From Chryseobacterium sp. OV279 (GTDB lineage Bacteria > Bacteroidota > Bacteroidia > Flavobacteriales > Weeksellaceae), in contig NZ_FQUD01000001.1 of the NCBI RefSeq assembly GCF_900128945.1, positions 248,001 to 312,000 of the forward strand: 64,000 bases of DNA, in the 5' to 3' direction. Position numbers and translations under genes: made by a program. Positions 1-9,986 of this stretch are shown here, in pieces (position 1 is the stretch's first letter; each line of letters opens with the position of its first letter). Below the pieces are notes generated by a model. It had not been told where the DNA came from, did not search any database, and saw only the letters and a program-made list of their open reading frames with translations.

Positions 1-212
1 ATACTATTTTCTCACCAAATTGTACACCAGGTTGCTTTTAAAAAATAGTAACTGAGAGTTTTTCGTTCTGAATGATCTGAGCTGATAACAGACTTTAATT
101 ATAAATTTAAATGAAAAACGGTTTTCAAAATGCTGTCTGAATTATTTTATCGTGATAGCAGGTAAGCAGAAATCATAAAATTTTCGTTAAATTCGTATCA
201 AATAAATTTTTG

Positions 213-893
213 ATGAATATTCTTTTATTGGAAGATGACCTTATTCTCTCGGCAGAACTCTGCAGGTTTTTGGAATCGAACAGCTTTACCTGTGACAAAA
301 TCTATGACGGTGAAACCTTTCTCCGCCAGATTAAAAACAATACCTATGACCTGTATCTGCTGGATATTAATGTTCCTAAAATAAACGGGCTGGATGTCTG
401 CCAGACTATCCGTTCTTTCGATAAAAATACACCCATCATCATTATTTCTGCTTACGGAGATATTTCCGATAAAAAGGATGCCTTCACAAGACTGGCCGAC
501 GATTATCTGGTAAAACCTTTTCAGTTTGAAGAATTGTTACTAAGAATGAACTCCCTGTTGAGGAGAAAAGCACCATCTGACACGGCAGATCAGGATATCA
601 TCAGAGTAGACGACCTTATCATCAATAAAACAGAGCAGAAAGTGTACAGAGCAGGCAATGAAATAGCTCTTACACTAAAAGAATTTCAGTTGCTGGTGTA
701 TCTTGCCGAAGCGCAGGGAAGGACTGTTTCCAAACAGCAGATCACTGAACATGTATGGGAGCATAACTTCAATACGAATACCAATACTGTAGAAGTCTAC
801 ATCAATTTTCTGAGAAAGAAGATTGATAAAGATTTTAAACTGAAACTGATACACACCCGTTCCGGATTCGGATATTACCTAAGCCCATTGTAG
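213..893 (+). CDS. OmpR/PhoB-family response regulator
   Basis: DNA-binding response regulator of 226 residues. The N-terminal receiver domain has the acidic pair at residues 7-8, the phospho-acceptor Asp near residue 51 (context L-L-D-I-N-V-P) and the conserved Lys in V-K-P-F near residue 101. A winged-helix output domain follows from about residue 130 and ends in the typical T-R-S-G-F-G-Y-Y-L strand. I start it at the ATG at 213 rather than the TTG one codon upstream. Its stop codon directly abuts the ATG of the histidine kinase, so the two form a two-component pair. Its position ahead of an RND metal-efflux operon suggests a CzcR/CusR-like role; this is inference from context. Confidence 0.93.
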   Translation: MNILLLEDDLILSAELCRFLESNSFTCDKIYDGETFLRQIKNNTYDLYLLDINVPKINGLDVCQTIRSFDKNTPIIIISAYGDISDKKDAFTRLADDYLVKPFQFEELLLRMNSLLRRKAPSDTADQDIIRVDDLIINKTEQKVYRAGNEIALTLKEFQLLVYLAEAQGRTVSKQQITEHVWEHNFNTNTNTVEVYINFLRKKIDKDFKLKLIHTRSGFGYYLSPL

Positions 894-2264
894 ATGTCTT
901 TAAAAAGAAAGATAGCATTAACGATCAGTATCGCTTTTTCCCTGCTTTTTGCAATGGTGATGGCGGTTATCTATCTGTCTTTTAATGATTTCAGAAGAGA
1001 TGAGTTTAAAGAAAGATTCAGGCAGCGTCTTGAATTTACCTCCCACTTCATTTCAAAGTCTAAAGATTTCGAAGAAGAGGCTCCGATTTTTTTTAATGAA
1101 AACTCAGATAACATCCTTCTTAATGAAACCATATTAATTTTCAACAGCGAGAAAGAACTGATCTACAGCACCATCAAAGACAGAAATGTCACCTGGGACA
1201 GTGCCCTTCTCAAAGAGCTGGATGAAAAGAAAATCATATACACGGAAAAAACAGTTCCCGAAATCTATGCAGCGCTCCGGAATATCAATGGTGAAAATTA
1301 TTACATCCTCACCAGCGCACTAGATACCAACGGAAAATCGAAACTGGAATACCTTAAATACCTTTTGATCACAGCGTATGTAATGAGTACCCTTCTGATC
1401 GGGTTTTTCAGTTATTACTTTATGGGACAGTTCCTCCGTCCTCTGGAAGATCTGAATACCGAAATCTCGGAAGTGACGGCTCATAAGCTCACAAAACAAA
1501 TTCCCGTTCAGGAGTCGAATGATGAAATTAATGTGCTGGCTAAATCATTTAATACCATGATTGCAAGGCTGGACGATGTTTTTCAGTCACAGAAAGATTT
1601 TACAGCAAGTGCTTCCCATGAAATCAGGACTCCTATTACCAGGATGGCATTTCAGCTTGAAAACCTGATCAAGTTTGAAGAACATTCACCAGAGACTTTA
1701 ACTTCCTTAAAACAGATCCAGAAAGATGTGTACCAGCTATCGGATCTTACCAATTCTCTTTTACTCCTTACCAAATTTGATAAGGAAAATATTCAGAGTA
1801 TTTATGAAGAAGTAAGAATTGACGAAGTTATTTTCGAAGCCTTCGAAGCGGTAGAAAAAAGCTACCCATCTCTGAAAATGGATTTCCTGATCTCTGAAGA
1901 TACTTCCGAAAACGGTCTTCTGACCATAAGCGGGATCCAATCTCTGCTGGTGATTGTCTTTATCAATCTCTTTAAAAACGCAGCGGTCTATTCTGATGAT
2001 GAAGAAGTAGATGTTTTGATCACGGAAACCAATGATCAGCTTACCGTAGATGTCATTTCCCGTGGCAATACGATTCCTGAAGAAGAACAGGCTAAATTAT
2101 TTGAAGCCTTTATGCGCGGAAATAATTCCCAAAACATTTCCGGTTCCGGCCTCGGCCTCCGCATTGTGAAAAGAATTCTTGAATACCATGGCGCAGAGAT
2201 CATATATTCTTCTCCTTCTGAACAGACCAATACGTTTAGCGTAATCTTTAGCAAGCATCTATAA
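894..2264 (+). CDS. sensor histidine kinase (two-component system)
   Basis: Membrane histidine kinase of 456 residues. A first transmembrane helix lies at about residues 8-30 and a second at about 155-175, bracketing a periplasmic sensor region of roughly 125 residues with no domain I can name. A HAMP-like linker follows, then the dimerisation/H-box with His at residue 242 (S-H-E-I-R-T-P). The ATPase domain carries an N box (N-L-F-K-N-A) and a G box (G-S-G-L-G-L). It starts immediately after the regulator's stop codon, so translation is probably coupled. The neighbouring efflux genes suggest a metal-sensing role, but the sensor region shows no obvious His/Cys metal cluster. Confidence 0.93.
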   Translation: MSLKRKIALTISIAFSLLFAMVMAVIYLSFNDFRRDEFKERFRQRLEFTSHFISKSKDFEEEAPIFFNENSDNILLNETILIFNSEKELIYSTIKDRNVTWDSALLKELDEKKIIYTEKTVPEIYAALRNINGENYYILTSALDTNGKSKLEYLKYLLITAYVMSTLLIGFFSYYFMGQFLRPLEDLNTEISEVTAHKLTKQIPVQESNDEINVLAKSFNTMIARLDDVFQSQKDFTASASHEIRTPITRMAFQLENLIKFEEHSPETLTSLKQIQKDVYQLSDLTNSLLLLTKFDKENIQSIYEEVRIDEVIFEAFEAVEKSYPSLKMDFLISEDTSENGLLTISGIQSLLVIVFINLFKNAAVYSDDEEVDVLITETNDQLTVDVISRGNTIPEEEQAKLFEAFMRGNNSQNISGSGLGLRIVKRILEYHGAEIIYSSPSEQTNTFSVIFSKHL

Positions 2265-2440
2265 TTAAGTCCTCACTTTGTACTTCTGTAATAAGTGAGC
2301 TTCCTGTCTTTCATCTTGTAATTCTTCCGACAAATACAGCATTTATCGATGTTCATAAGCCAAATTTAATTTTTTTTTAAGGCTCCTTTAAGGTCGTTTT
2401 AATCGTATAGCGGCAATTTTGTACCATAAATAAAGATAGA

Positions 2441-3682
2441 ATGAACAAAATTGCAGGGCTGTTTATTGCCATTTCCTCATTCATGGCAGGGCAGCAACAG
2501 ATGTCACTTTTGGACTGTGAAGAGGCTTTTCAGAAAAACAATCTTCAGCTTCTCGCAGAACAGTACAACATCAACATGGCCGATGCAGATATCCTGCAGG
2601 CTAAGATATGGGAACTTCCACAGCTAAGCGGACAGATCAACGCCTACAATCCTGAAGGTAAGAAAGCCTTTGATATAGGGCACGCCAAAGGGGCAGAGAT
2701 CACCCAGCTGATCTATATGGGCGGAAAAAAGAAAAACGAAATTGCTTTTGCAAAATCAAACAAAGAACTGGCCCAGCTTCAGTTTTCGCAGCTTCTGGTG
2801 GATCTCAGAACTCAACTTCACGCAGGGTATTTCAATCTGTATTACGAAAAACTGAAACTGGATAATACCAATAAGCAGTTAGGATACATGAATGACCTTT
2901 TAAGTGCTTACCGTGCACAATCTGCCAAAGGTAACGTTTCCCTCAAAGACGAAGTAAGACTGCAGAGTCTCGTGATCCAGCTTAATAACGATAAACTGGG
3001 CATCAATAAAAACATCCTTGAATTTGAGCAGAATTTAAAAGTCCTTACAGGAATCTCAGATGATATAGAACCCCAGCTTTCTGAGGTGGATGCCAAAGAA
3101 ATTCTTGCGGCTCAGCCTTTCGGAGACGAAGATGAATTGAAGAAAAAAGCCCTGGAAAATAATTCCGATTACCAATATTTTTTAAAATTAATAGACAACA
3201 GCAAACTATACGCACAATGGCAGAAATCTCTGAATGTTCCGGATCTTAATGTAGGAGCCGGATGGGATCAGAACGGTGGAACCTTTAAAAACGAGGTGAA
3301 TCTGATGGTGGGAATTCCGTTACCCTTATGGAAATCCAATCAGGGAAATGTGGTAAAAGCCAATTTCGCCATTCAGCAGAATCAGAAAAATGCTGATTAT
3401 CAGAAACTGAATCTTGAAACCAAAGTACAGTCTGCCTATAAAACCTGGAAAAGCCAGTACGACCAGCTTGCCGAGATCAAATCTACAGACCTTAGCAATA
3501 TGGAACTGGTGTATGACGGAATGCTGAAAAATTTCAGAAAAGGAAACGTCAACCTTATAGAATTTACAGATTTCATGGACAGCTACAGACAAACGGCGCT
3601 CCAGATCTATGATATGAAGAATGAAATCATGCAGTCGGCAGAACAACTTAATCAACTAATACAAACGAAAATCTTCTATTAA
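2441..3682 (+). CDS. TolC-family outer membrane efflux protein
   Basis: Outer membrane channel of a tripartite efflux system, 413 residues with an N-terminal signal peptide (about residues 1-17, ending near G-Q-Q-Q). Two long alpha-helical hairpin repeats, rich in Gln, Asn, Lys and Leu, are the hallmark of OEP/TolC proteins; CusC/CzcC is the expected subtype. The downstream adaptor gene begins only 3 bases after its stop, so the two are co-transcribed. About 25 bases upstream of the start, CAATTTTG resembles the Bacteroidetes -7 box with one mismatch, so an own promoter is possible. Compared with typical members (about 400-480 residues) it is at the short end. Confidence 0.9.
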   Translation: MNKIAGLFIAISSFMAGQQQMSLLDCEEAFQKNNLQLLAEQYNINMADADILQAKIWELPQLSGQINAYNPEGKKAFDIGHAKGAEITQLIYMGGKKKNEIAFAKSNKELAQLQFSQLLVDLRTQLHAGYFNLYYEKLKLDNTNKQLGYMNDLLSAYRAQSAKGNVSLKDEVRLQSLVIQLNNDKLGINKNILEFEQNLKVLTGISDDIEPQLSEVDAKEILAAQPFGDEDELKKKALENNSDYQYFLKLIDNSKLYAQWQKSLNVPDLNVGAGWDQNGGTFKNEVNLMVGIPLPLWKSNQGNVVKANFAIQQNQKNADYQKLNLETKVQSAYKTWKSQYDQLAEIKSTDLSNMELVYDGMLKNFRKGNVNLIEFTDFMDSYRQTALQIYDMKNEIMQSAEQLNQLIQTKIFY

Positions 3683-3685
3683 GCT

Positions 3686-4771
3686 ATGAAAAAATATATA
3701 ATCCCTGTACTGATAGCCCTTTCATTATTATCATGTACCAAAAAAGAGGAAGAAAAAGCACCACAGGCAAAGAAAGGTTTTGAACTGAGCAACACCATGC
3801 TTAATTCTATCGCTCTCGCCAAAGTGGAAACGAAAAATATAGAAGACCAATACAGCTTTTACGGAAAGATTTCTGCCGATAAAAACAGTTATATCGATGT
3901 ATATCCTTTAGTAGGCGGAAATGTTTTGAGTGTAAATGCCGAACTTGGAGATTACGTGAGAAAAGGGCAAGTGCTGGCTACGATCAGAAGTACCGAGCTG
4001 GCCGAAGTTCAGAAAGATGTAAGTGATGCGAAGACAGACCTTGTGGTGGCTCAGAATAATCTGCGTGTTGCCAAAGAAATGTACGAAGGTAAGCTGAATA
4101 CGGAAAGAGAAGTTCTTGAAGCCAGAAGTGTCGTACAGAAAGCCCAGGACCAAATGCAGAGAGCTACAGCCGTAAGTACAGTTTATAATGTGAAAAAGGG
4201 AAATATCTACAGCGTTCTTGCCCCTATCAGCGGATATGTCGTTCAGAAAAACATCAATAAAGATATGCAGCTGAGAAGCGACAGAAGCGAAAATATTTTT
4301 GACGTAGCCAATACGACGAATGTATGGGCCATCATGAATGTAAATGAAGCTGATATTGATAAAATAAGCCTGGGAATGAAAGCGCAGGTTTCCACACTTT
4401 CCTATCCGGATAAAGTTTTTGACGGAAGAATTGATAAGATATTCAAAATTATCGATCCCGAAACCAACTCCATGCAGGCAAGAGTCGTACTGGATAACGC
4501 TAATGGTCTGCTGATCCCGGAAAGTAAGGCAACCATTAAAGTATCAAGTTCTGAGAACAGTACAGCGCTTACAGTTCCTTCAAAAGCCGTTATTTTCGAT
4601 GACAACAGAAGTTTTGTCGTTGTTTTCAAATCCAGAACCGATATTAAAGTGAAAGAAATAAAGATATTAAAGCAGGTGGGAGATATCACCTATGTATCCG
4701 GAGGCCTGTCTGAAGGAGAAGAAGTGATTACCAACAATCAGTTATTGATTTATCGCTCTTTAAATAGTTAA
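3686..4771 (+). CDS. RND efflux periplasmic adaptor (membrane fusion lipoprotein)
   Basis: Periplasmic adaptor linking the inner membrane RND pump to the outer membrane channel, 361 residues. The N-terminus is a lipoprotein signal with lipobox L-L-S-C, so it is probably anchored through Cys17. The order seen is a biotinyl-lipoyl-like domain (G-G-N-V-L-S-V...G-D-Y-V-R-K-G-Q), a helical hairpin (about residues 110-160), the second lipoyl half (A-P-I-S-G-Y-V), a beta-barrel domain and a membrane-proximal domain. This is the CusB/CzcB family. It is tightly linked to the TolC gene; a 198-base spacer with a palindrome separates it from the pump gene. Confidence 0.92.
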   Translation: MKKYIIPVLIALSLLSCTKKEEEKAPQAKKGFELSNTMLNSIALAKVETKNIEDQYSFYGKISADKNSYIDVYPLVGGNVLSVNAELGDYVRKGQVLATIRSTELAEVQKDVSDAKTDLVVAQNNLRVAKEMYEGKLNTEREVLEARSVVQKAQDQMQRATAVSTVYNVKKGNIYSVLAPISGYVVQKNINKDMQLRSDRSENIFDVANTTNVWAIMNVNEADIDKISLGMKAQVSTLSYPDKVFDGRIDKIFKIIDPETNSMQARVVLDNANGLLIPESKATIKVSSSENSTALTVPSKAVIFDDNRSFVVVFKSRTDIKVKEIKILKQVGDITYVSGGLSEGEEVITNNQLLIYRSLNS

Positions 4772-4781
4772 TACGTTTTAA

Positions 4782-4896
4782 ACCATTAAGAGTATTTTAA
4801 GCTGTAAAAAGGTACAAGAAGAGATAAGAAGGAAGCTGAAAAATATCTTCAGATATTTCCTTAATCAAGCTTAAAACCTGAACTTTTCTTAATGGT
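4782..4896. repeat. palindromic intergenic element inside the efflux operon
   Basis: The outer arms ACCATTAAGA (4782-4791) and TCTTAATGGT (4887-4896) are perfect reverse complements. Further in, TTTTAAGCT pairs with AGCTTAAAA. At the centre AAATATCT (4841-4848) pairs with AGATATTT (4851-4858). The whole 115-base block could fold into one long imperfect hairpin. It sits in the only long spacer of the efflux operon. It looks like a REP/MITE-type repeat of Flavobacteria; I cannot count other copies from this window alone. Confidence 0.7.
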
Positions 4897-4969
4897 GCAA
4901 TTAAAATAGTAACGGACTTAAAATAATATTTCTTTCAACGGCTTTTTTAGGTCACCAACTTAATCTATC

Positions 4970-7900
4970 ATGAATAAATTCATTAAAAATATAATTGCTT
5001 TCTCGTTAAAAAACAAAGCATTTACCTTTATCTGGGTAGCTATTTTGGCGATTGCGGGTTTTATAAGTTTCAAGAATATGCCCATTGAAGCTTTCCCCGA
5101 TGTTACCAATACCCAGATTGTCATTATAACCCAATGGAATGGACGTAGCGCAGAAGAAGTGGAACGTTTTGTCACTACGCCCATCGAATTGGCCATGAGC
5201 CCGGTCCAGAAGAAAACGAGTGTGAGAAGTACCACGATGTTTGGGCTCTCTATCGTTAAAATTCTTTTCGACGATGGGGTGGATGATACTTTCGCCAGAA
5301 ATCAGGTGAATAACCAATTAAGAACCGTAAGCCTTCCTGATGAGGTGGATCCGGAAGTTCAGCCACCCTACGGGCCTACCGGGGAAATTTTCAGATATAC
5401 CCTGGAAAGTAAAACAAAGGATTCTAGAGAGCTGCTTACCCTGCAGAACTGGGTGATCGACCGTGCACTGAGAGGGGTTCCGGGCGTTGCAGACATCAAT
5501 GTTTTCGGAGGTCAGGATAAAGTTTTCGAATTGAGTATTGATCCGAGAGCTTTGGATAAATACAATCTGACGCCGCTTCAGGTGTATGATGCCGTTACCA
5601 AAAGCAATTTAAATGTAGGAGGTGATGTGATCGAGAAAAACGGACAGGCCTATGTGGTAAGAGGAATAGGTCTTGTAAAATCTGTGGCAGACATTGGAAA
5701 TATTACGATCCAGAATGACAGCGGAAACCCAGTACTGGTAAGATATGTAGCAGATGTCCACGAAAGTTCTATGCCGAGAGTAGGGCAGGCCGGTCTAAAT
5801 AAACATGAAGACACGGTAGAAGGAATTGTGGTGATGAGAAAAGGGGAGAACCCGAGAGAAGTTCTGGTTGGAGTAAAAGCGAAGATCAAAGAACTTAATG
5901 AAAAAGTCCTTCCGAAAGATGTCAAAATGGTAACGTTCTACGACCGTGATAACCTGATGGACTTTACGACGCACACCGTGATGCACAACCTGATCGAGGG
6001 AATCATTCTGGTTACGGTGATCGTCCTGATTTTTATGGCGGACTGGAGAACGACATTTATCGTTTCCATTATTATTCCGCTGTCCCTGTTATTTGCATTT
6101 TTATGCTTAAAACTCGCCGGAATGAGTGCGAACCTGCTTTCATTGGGAGCGGTAGACTTCGGGATCATTATTGACGGAGCCGTCGTCATGGTGGAAGGGC
6201 TCTTTGTGATGCTCGACCACAAAGCCCTCAAATACGGAACAGAAAAATTTAATAAACTCTCAAAAGGAGGCTGGATCAAGCAGACAGGAACAGGCTTAGG
6301 AAAAGCGATCTTCTTTTCAAAATTAATTATCATCACCTCCCTGATTCCTATTTTCTCATTCCAGAAAGTGGAAGGAAAGATGTTCTCGCCGCTGGCATTT
6401 ACATTAGGATTTGCACTAATAGGAGCATTGATATTTACACTGACGCTGGTTCCGGTTCTTTCCCACATCCTATTAAACAAGAATGTAAGAGAAAAAAACA
6501 ATCCGTTTGTCAATTTCTGGGACAGAATTGTACTAAAAGGATTCAACTATACCTTTAGACATAAAAAGATGAGTTTAATTGTTGCCATATCTTTCATGGT
6601 GGTCACCTTATTCTCCGGAAAATTCTTAGGAACGGAATTCCTGCCGCAGCTGAATGAAGGTTCACTCTGGATCACCGCGGAAATGCCGATGAGTTCATCA
6701 TTAAAGGAATCATTGAAAACAGCAGATCTTTTAAAGAAAGATATTATGAGCTTCTCTGAAGTGACCGATGTGCTGGCTCAGACAGGACGTAGTAATGACG
6801 GAACAGACCCGAACGGATTCGGATTTGTACAGTTTGCTGTCAACCTTAAGCCTAAAGATGAATGGAAACGGAAGATCAGCTATGAAGAACTGATTGAAGA
6901 GATTGATAAAAAACTCAGAAGTTACCAGGGAATTACCTTTAATTATTCCCAGCCGATCTCAGATAATGTGGCAGAAGCCGTAGCCGGTTTCAAAGCAGAA
7001 AATGGAATCAAGATCTACGGAGACAATCTCGAAACTTTAGATAAACTGGCTGATCAGGTATTAAAACAGATCAAAAATGTAGAAGGGGTAAAAGATCCGG
7101 GAATCATTAAAAATATCGGACAGCCGGAAGTAAGCGTGGTGCTGGACAGAGATAAAATGGCGGCTTATGGTGTAATGCCGGATGATGCACAATCAGTGTT
7201 GGAAATGGCGTTCGGAGGGAAAACTGCTTCGGAAATGTTTGACGGGGAAAGAAAATTTCCGATCCGTCTCCGTTATTCCCAGGAATACAGAAAGGATGAG
7301 AATGATATCGCTTCATTAATGGTCCCTACACAGGGTGGCGCAAAAATTCCACTGAAAGAGATCAGTACCATTGTAAAAGATAACGGAGCCGCATTTATTT
7401 ACAGAGATGATATTAAACGATACATCGGGGTTAAATTCTCGATCCGTGACCGTGACTTGGGAAGCACCATTGCCGATGCGCAGAAAAAAGTAGCGAATAT
7501 TGATCTTCCGGATGGCTATTCCATCGGATGGACAGGTCAGTTTGAAAATCAGCAGAGAGCTTCACATAGGCTTGCGCAGGTAGTTCCGATCAGTATTCTT
7601 GGAATTTTCTTCTTACTGTTTATCCTGTTTGGAAATATGAAAGATTCGTTATTGGTACTAGCGAATGTACCTTTCGCACTGATCGGGGGAATTATTGCCC
7701 TTCACCTGACCAGAATGAATTTCGGAATTTCCGCAGGAGTAGGAATGATTGCCCTGCTCGGAATCTGTATCCAGAACGGAGTCATCCTAATCACAGAGTT
7801 TCATCAGAATGTCAAGGACGGATTGACTTTGGATAATGCCATATTAAATGGGGTAAAATCCAGAACCCGCCCTGTTATCATGACTGCCCTGATGGCTTCG

Positions 7901-8068
7901 ATAGGATTGATGCCGGCTGCATTGTCCACAGGGATCGGTTCGGAGTCTCAGAAACCTTTAGCCATCGTCATTATCGGAGGATTGATTACAGCGACGGTAT
8001 TAACACTCTTGATCTTCCCGATTATCTTCTGGATCTTCAACAGAACAAAGAAGTCCCAACAGATTTAA
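4970..8068 (+). CDS. czcA: CzcA/CusA-type heavy-metal RND efflux pump
   Basis: Inner membrane proton-driven pump of the heavy metal efflux RND family, 1032 residues. The first membrane helix is near residues 10-30 and the large periplasmic loop follows. In helix 4 the motif D-F-G-I-I-I-D-G-A-V-V-M-V-E starts at residue 396. The DFG-x3-DG pattern is the one described for CzcA-like divalent cation pumps (Zn, Co, Ni), whereas copper/silver CusA pumps carry an A-x3-D-A version. A second large periplasmic loop and helices 7-12 complete the duplication. It is the third component of the system with the TolC and adaptor genes just upstream. Metal specificity is inferred from the motif only. Confidence 0.93.
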   Translation: MNKFIKNIIAFSLKNKAFTFIWVAILAIAGFISFKNMPIEAFPDVTNTQIVIITQWNGRSAEEVERFVTTPIELAMSPVQKKTSVRSTTMFGLSIVKILFDDGVDDTFARNQVNNQLRTVSLPDEVDPEVQPPYGPTGEIFRYTLESKTKDSRELLTLQNWVIDRALRGVPGVADINVFGGQDKVFELSIDPRALDKYNLTPLQVYDAVTKSNLNVGGDVIEKNGQAYVVRGIGLVKSVADIGNITIQNDSGNPVLVRYVADVHESSMPRVGQAGLNKHEDTVEGIVVMRKGENPREVLVGVKAKIKELNEKVLPKDVKMVTFYDRDNLMDFTTHTVMHNLIEGIILVTVIVLIFMADWRTTFIVSIIIPLSLLFAFLCLKLAGMSANLLSLGAVDFGIIIDGAVVMVEGLFVMLDHKALKYGTEKFNKLSKGGWIKQTGTGLGKAIFFSKLIIITSLIPIFSFQKVEGKMFSPLAFTLGFALIGALIFTLTLVPVLSHILLNKNVREKNNPFVNFWDRIVLKGFNYTFRHKKMSLIVAISFMVVTLFSGKFLGTEFLPQLNEGSLWITAEMPMSSSLKESLKTADLLKKDIMSFSEVTDVLAQTGRSNDGTDPNGFGFVQFAVNLKPKDEWKRKISYEELIEEIDKKLRSYQGITFNYSQPISDNVAEAVAGFKAENGIKIYGDNLETLDKLADQVLKQIKNVEGVKDPGIIKNIGQPEVSVVLDRDKMAAYGVMPDDAQSVLEMAFGGKTASEMFDGERKFPIRLRYSQEYRKDENDIASLMVPTQGGAKIPLKEISTIVKDNGAAFIYRDDIKRYIGVKFSIRDRDLGSTIADAQKKVANIDLPDGYSIGWTGQFENQQRASHRLAQVVPISILGIFFLLFILFGNMKDSLLVLANVPFALIGGIIALHLTRMNFGISAGVGMIALLGICIQNGVILITEFHQNVKDGLTLDNAILNGVKSRTRPVIMTALMASIGLMPAALSTGIGSESQKPLAIVIIGGLITATVLTLLIFPIIFWIFNRTKKSQQI

Positions 8069-8091
8069 AATTTCTTCTATCTATATTAAGT

Positions 8092-8122
8092 GAAGCGCGG
8101 AAAACATAGTTTTCCGCGCTTC
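8092..8122. terminator. hairpin between convergent genes
   Basis: A perfect 14-base stem, GAAGCGCGGAAAAC against GTTTTCCGCGCTTC with a 3-base loop, lies 24 bases after the pump stop codon and before the stop of the convergent DUF4394 gene. The T-run on either side is weak, but position and stability suggest it ends transcription from one or both directions. Confidence 0.7.
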
Positions 8123-8152
8123 TTGGTATCGAAATAATTATTATGAGTCTTT

Positions 8153-9655
8153 TTAAAATCCTAATCCTACAGCAAAAGCTTTTACGGTATTAGGGTAATC
8201 AGAAACGGCTGTTGCAGCTCCCGATGTTGTATTGACGGTGTATAATTTCGTTGAGGTTCCTACAGTAGCCATCAGATACGCTTTCTGGCTTGCACTTCCG
8301 ATATCAAAACCGTTCGCATTCGTAATATTGATGCCTAAAGAACCGGTTTCTACCAGAGTTCCGTTATTCGGAGGCGTTTGCTGGTATAATTTATCTGTAT
8401 TATGATCGATCACAAATAGAGTAGTAGATGTAGCACCTGCAAAATTATTGGTATAAGCTGCAGCACCAATCATCGCTGTAACCGGACTGATAGTCGTGTC
8501 TACTGCTGTGATACCTCCGGTAACAGGATCTAAACGAAGATTTTGTCCGGTATTGCTTACGACGCGTATTTTATCAACCATTGGATTGAAATCAAATCCG
8601 AAATCCGTTCCTGCCAGTAAAGTAGCGAAAGGTGAACTTCCCACAGCCGTAGCAGCCCCGGTTCCTAAATTAATTGTATAAATTCTGCTTGAACTTCCCA
8701 AAGCATACAATTGCCCGTTCAAAGGACGGAAATCTATTCCTAAAATATTTTCTCCGGTCTGAAGTCCTGCCACTGTTTTTGAAACCGGCATCGGGCTGTT
8801 TGGATTGAAGATTTGAAGATTATTTGAATTATCGATGGCATAAGCTACCGCTTCAGTAGGAATCGCAAGATCTATAATAGCCTGTGGAAAAGATCCTATA
8901 AAAGTGGCTTTACCGCTGTTCAGATCCAGCACATGTAATTTTTCGTTTAAGGCCAGTAAAGAGGTGCTGTTATCAAATTTAATATCAAAAGCAGCCTGTC
9001 CTGAGAAAGTAGCTCCAAGACTTCCTACTTCCACTAAAGTTCCGTTATTAGGAGGATCCTGCTTAAATAACTTTCCGGAAACGGGATCAATATCGTATAA
9101 AACAGTGGAGGAAGCACCTGCTTTGCTGTTGGTATAGGCTACCCCGTTAATGCTTGGCGTTCCTGCACCGGAGATATTGGTATCGGTTGCTGCCACGGCT
9201 CCCGTTTCAGGGTGAAGTCTTAAATTTTGTCCGGTATTACTCACCAATCGGATTCTGTCTACCGTTGGATTAAAATCAATAGAAGCGATCGTTCCGGAAA
9301 CTGCAGGTGTGAAAGCTGTAGCGCTTACCATTCTTGCAGAAGCACTGGCTGTATTGATGATGTATAATTTGCTGGCATTCGACAGTGCGTATAATTCTCC
9401 GGTAGCCGGTCTGAAATCTATACTCATGAGTTTTTCGCCGGCTGTAATTCCTGTAATGGCTGTTTTAGCGGCAAATGTTTTAGGATTATTGGCATTGAAA
9501 GAAACAAGTTCATTCATTCCGGTAAGTCCGTAAGCCATAAGATCAGGTCCGGTTACATTGCTGTCCGGCATCATCATCTGATCATCGGAATTGTCGCACG
9601 AAAAAAATGTCGTCACGGTCATCATGACCAGAAAGAAGTGTAATAATGTTCTCAT
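8153..9655 (-). CDS. exported protein with two DUF4394 domains
   Basis: Secreted or surface protein of 500 residues. The N-terminus is a signal peptide with a probable lipobox (T-F-F-S-C-D). The body consists of two homologous halves of about 230 residues. Each half has the DUF4394 pattern: L-x-F-N-A/P-N-x-P opening, I-D-F-R-P-x-x-G-x-L-Y-A-L, then N-P-x-V-D-x-I-R-(V/L)-V-S-N-T-G-Q-N-L-R-L, and a closing D-P/H...K-L-x-x-Q-x-P-P-N-N-G-T-L-V-E. This looks like a beta-propeller-type repeat. No catalytic motif is evident and the function is unknown. It stands alone on the minus strand between the efflux operon and tuf. Confidence 0.85.
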   Translation of the reverse strand: MRTLLHFFLVMMTVTTFFSCDNSDDQMMMPDSNVTGPDLMAYGLTGMNELVSFNANNPKTFAAKTAITGITAGEKLMSIDFRPATGELYALSNASKLYIINTASASARMVSATAFTPAVSGTIASIDFNPTVDRIRLVSNTGQNLRLHPETGAVAATDTNISGAGTPSINGVAYTNSKAGASSTVLYDIDPVSGKLFKQDPPNNGTLVEVGSLGATFSGQAAFDIKFDNSTSLLALNEKLHVLDLNSGKATFIGSFPQAIIDLAIPTEAVAYAIDNSNNLQIFNPNSPMPVSKTVAGLQTGENILGIDFRPLNGQLYALGSSSRIYTINLGTGAATAVGSSPFATLLAGTDFGFDFNPMVDKIRVVSNTGQNLRLDPVTGGITAVDTTISPVTAMIGAAAYTNNFAGATSTTLFVIDHNTDKLYQQTPPNNGTLVETGSLGINITNANGFDIGSASQKAYLMATVGTSTKLYTVNTTSGAATAVSDYPNTVKAFAVGLGF

Positions 9656-9986
9656 AATATTATTTTTAATGGTTTATAGTATGTACGAGAAAACGATTAA
9701 AGCGGTTTTTTTGTAGTGAATTTTATGGATAAAAAAATATTTTAGGCTTCTATACTATTCAGAACGAATCAGATAGTTTATAATTTGAACTAAAAAGGGT
9801 AGGGATGATTTTTTTCAATCCGGAAATTTGTGTAAATTTGCAGTCTCAATACATTGAAATATAAGGTTTGTGCTTCTTTGATTTGAATATTAAAACTTTT
9901 TTAATGAAAAAGGTTTTGTATGTAAAAAAATCATTATATTTGCACACCGAAAAATTGAAAAATAATAAAATAAATAATTTTAAATC
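9656..9986. other. divergent spacer between DUF4394 gene and tuf
   Basis: No gene seen in these 331 bases. The right end carries the tuf promoter. A second -7-like box, TAAATTTG, lies at 9833-9840 on the plus strand without a convincing TTTG partner upstream; it could be an additional tuf start. No promoter match was found for the minus-strand DUF4394 gene. Confidence 0.6.
9914..9942 (+). promoter_or_regulatory. tuf promoter (Bacteroidetes consensus)
   Basis: TTTTG at 9914-9918 and TATATTTG at 9935-9942, separated by 16 bases, match the Bacteroidetes -33/-7 consensus (TTTG, TAnnTTTG). Expected transcription start is near 9946, giving a leader of about 40 bases before the tuf ATG. Confidence 0.75.

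Noticed and set aside
5938..6546. 202-residue frame opposite the czcA gene
   Set aside because: It lies antisense within a well-supported pump gene and shows no domain; overlapping frames of this size are expected by chance.
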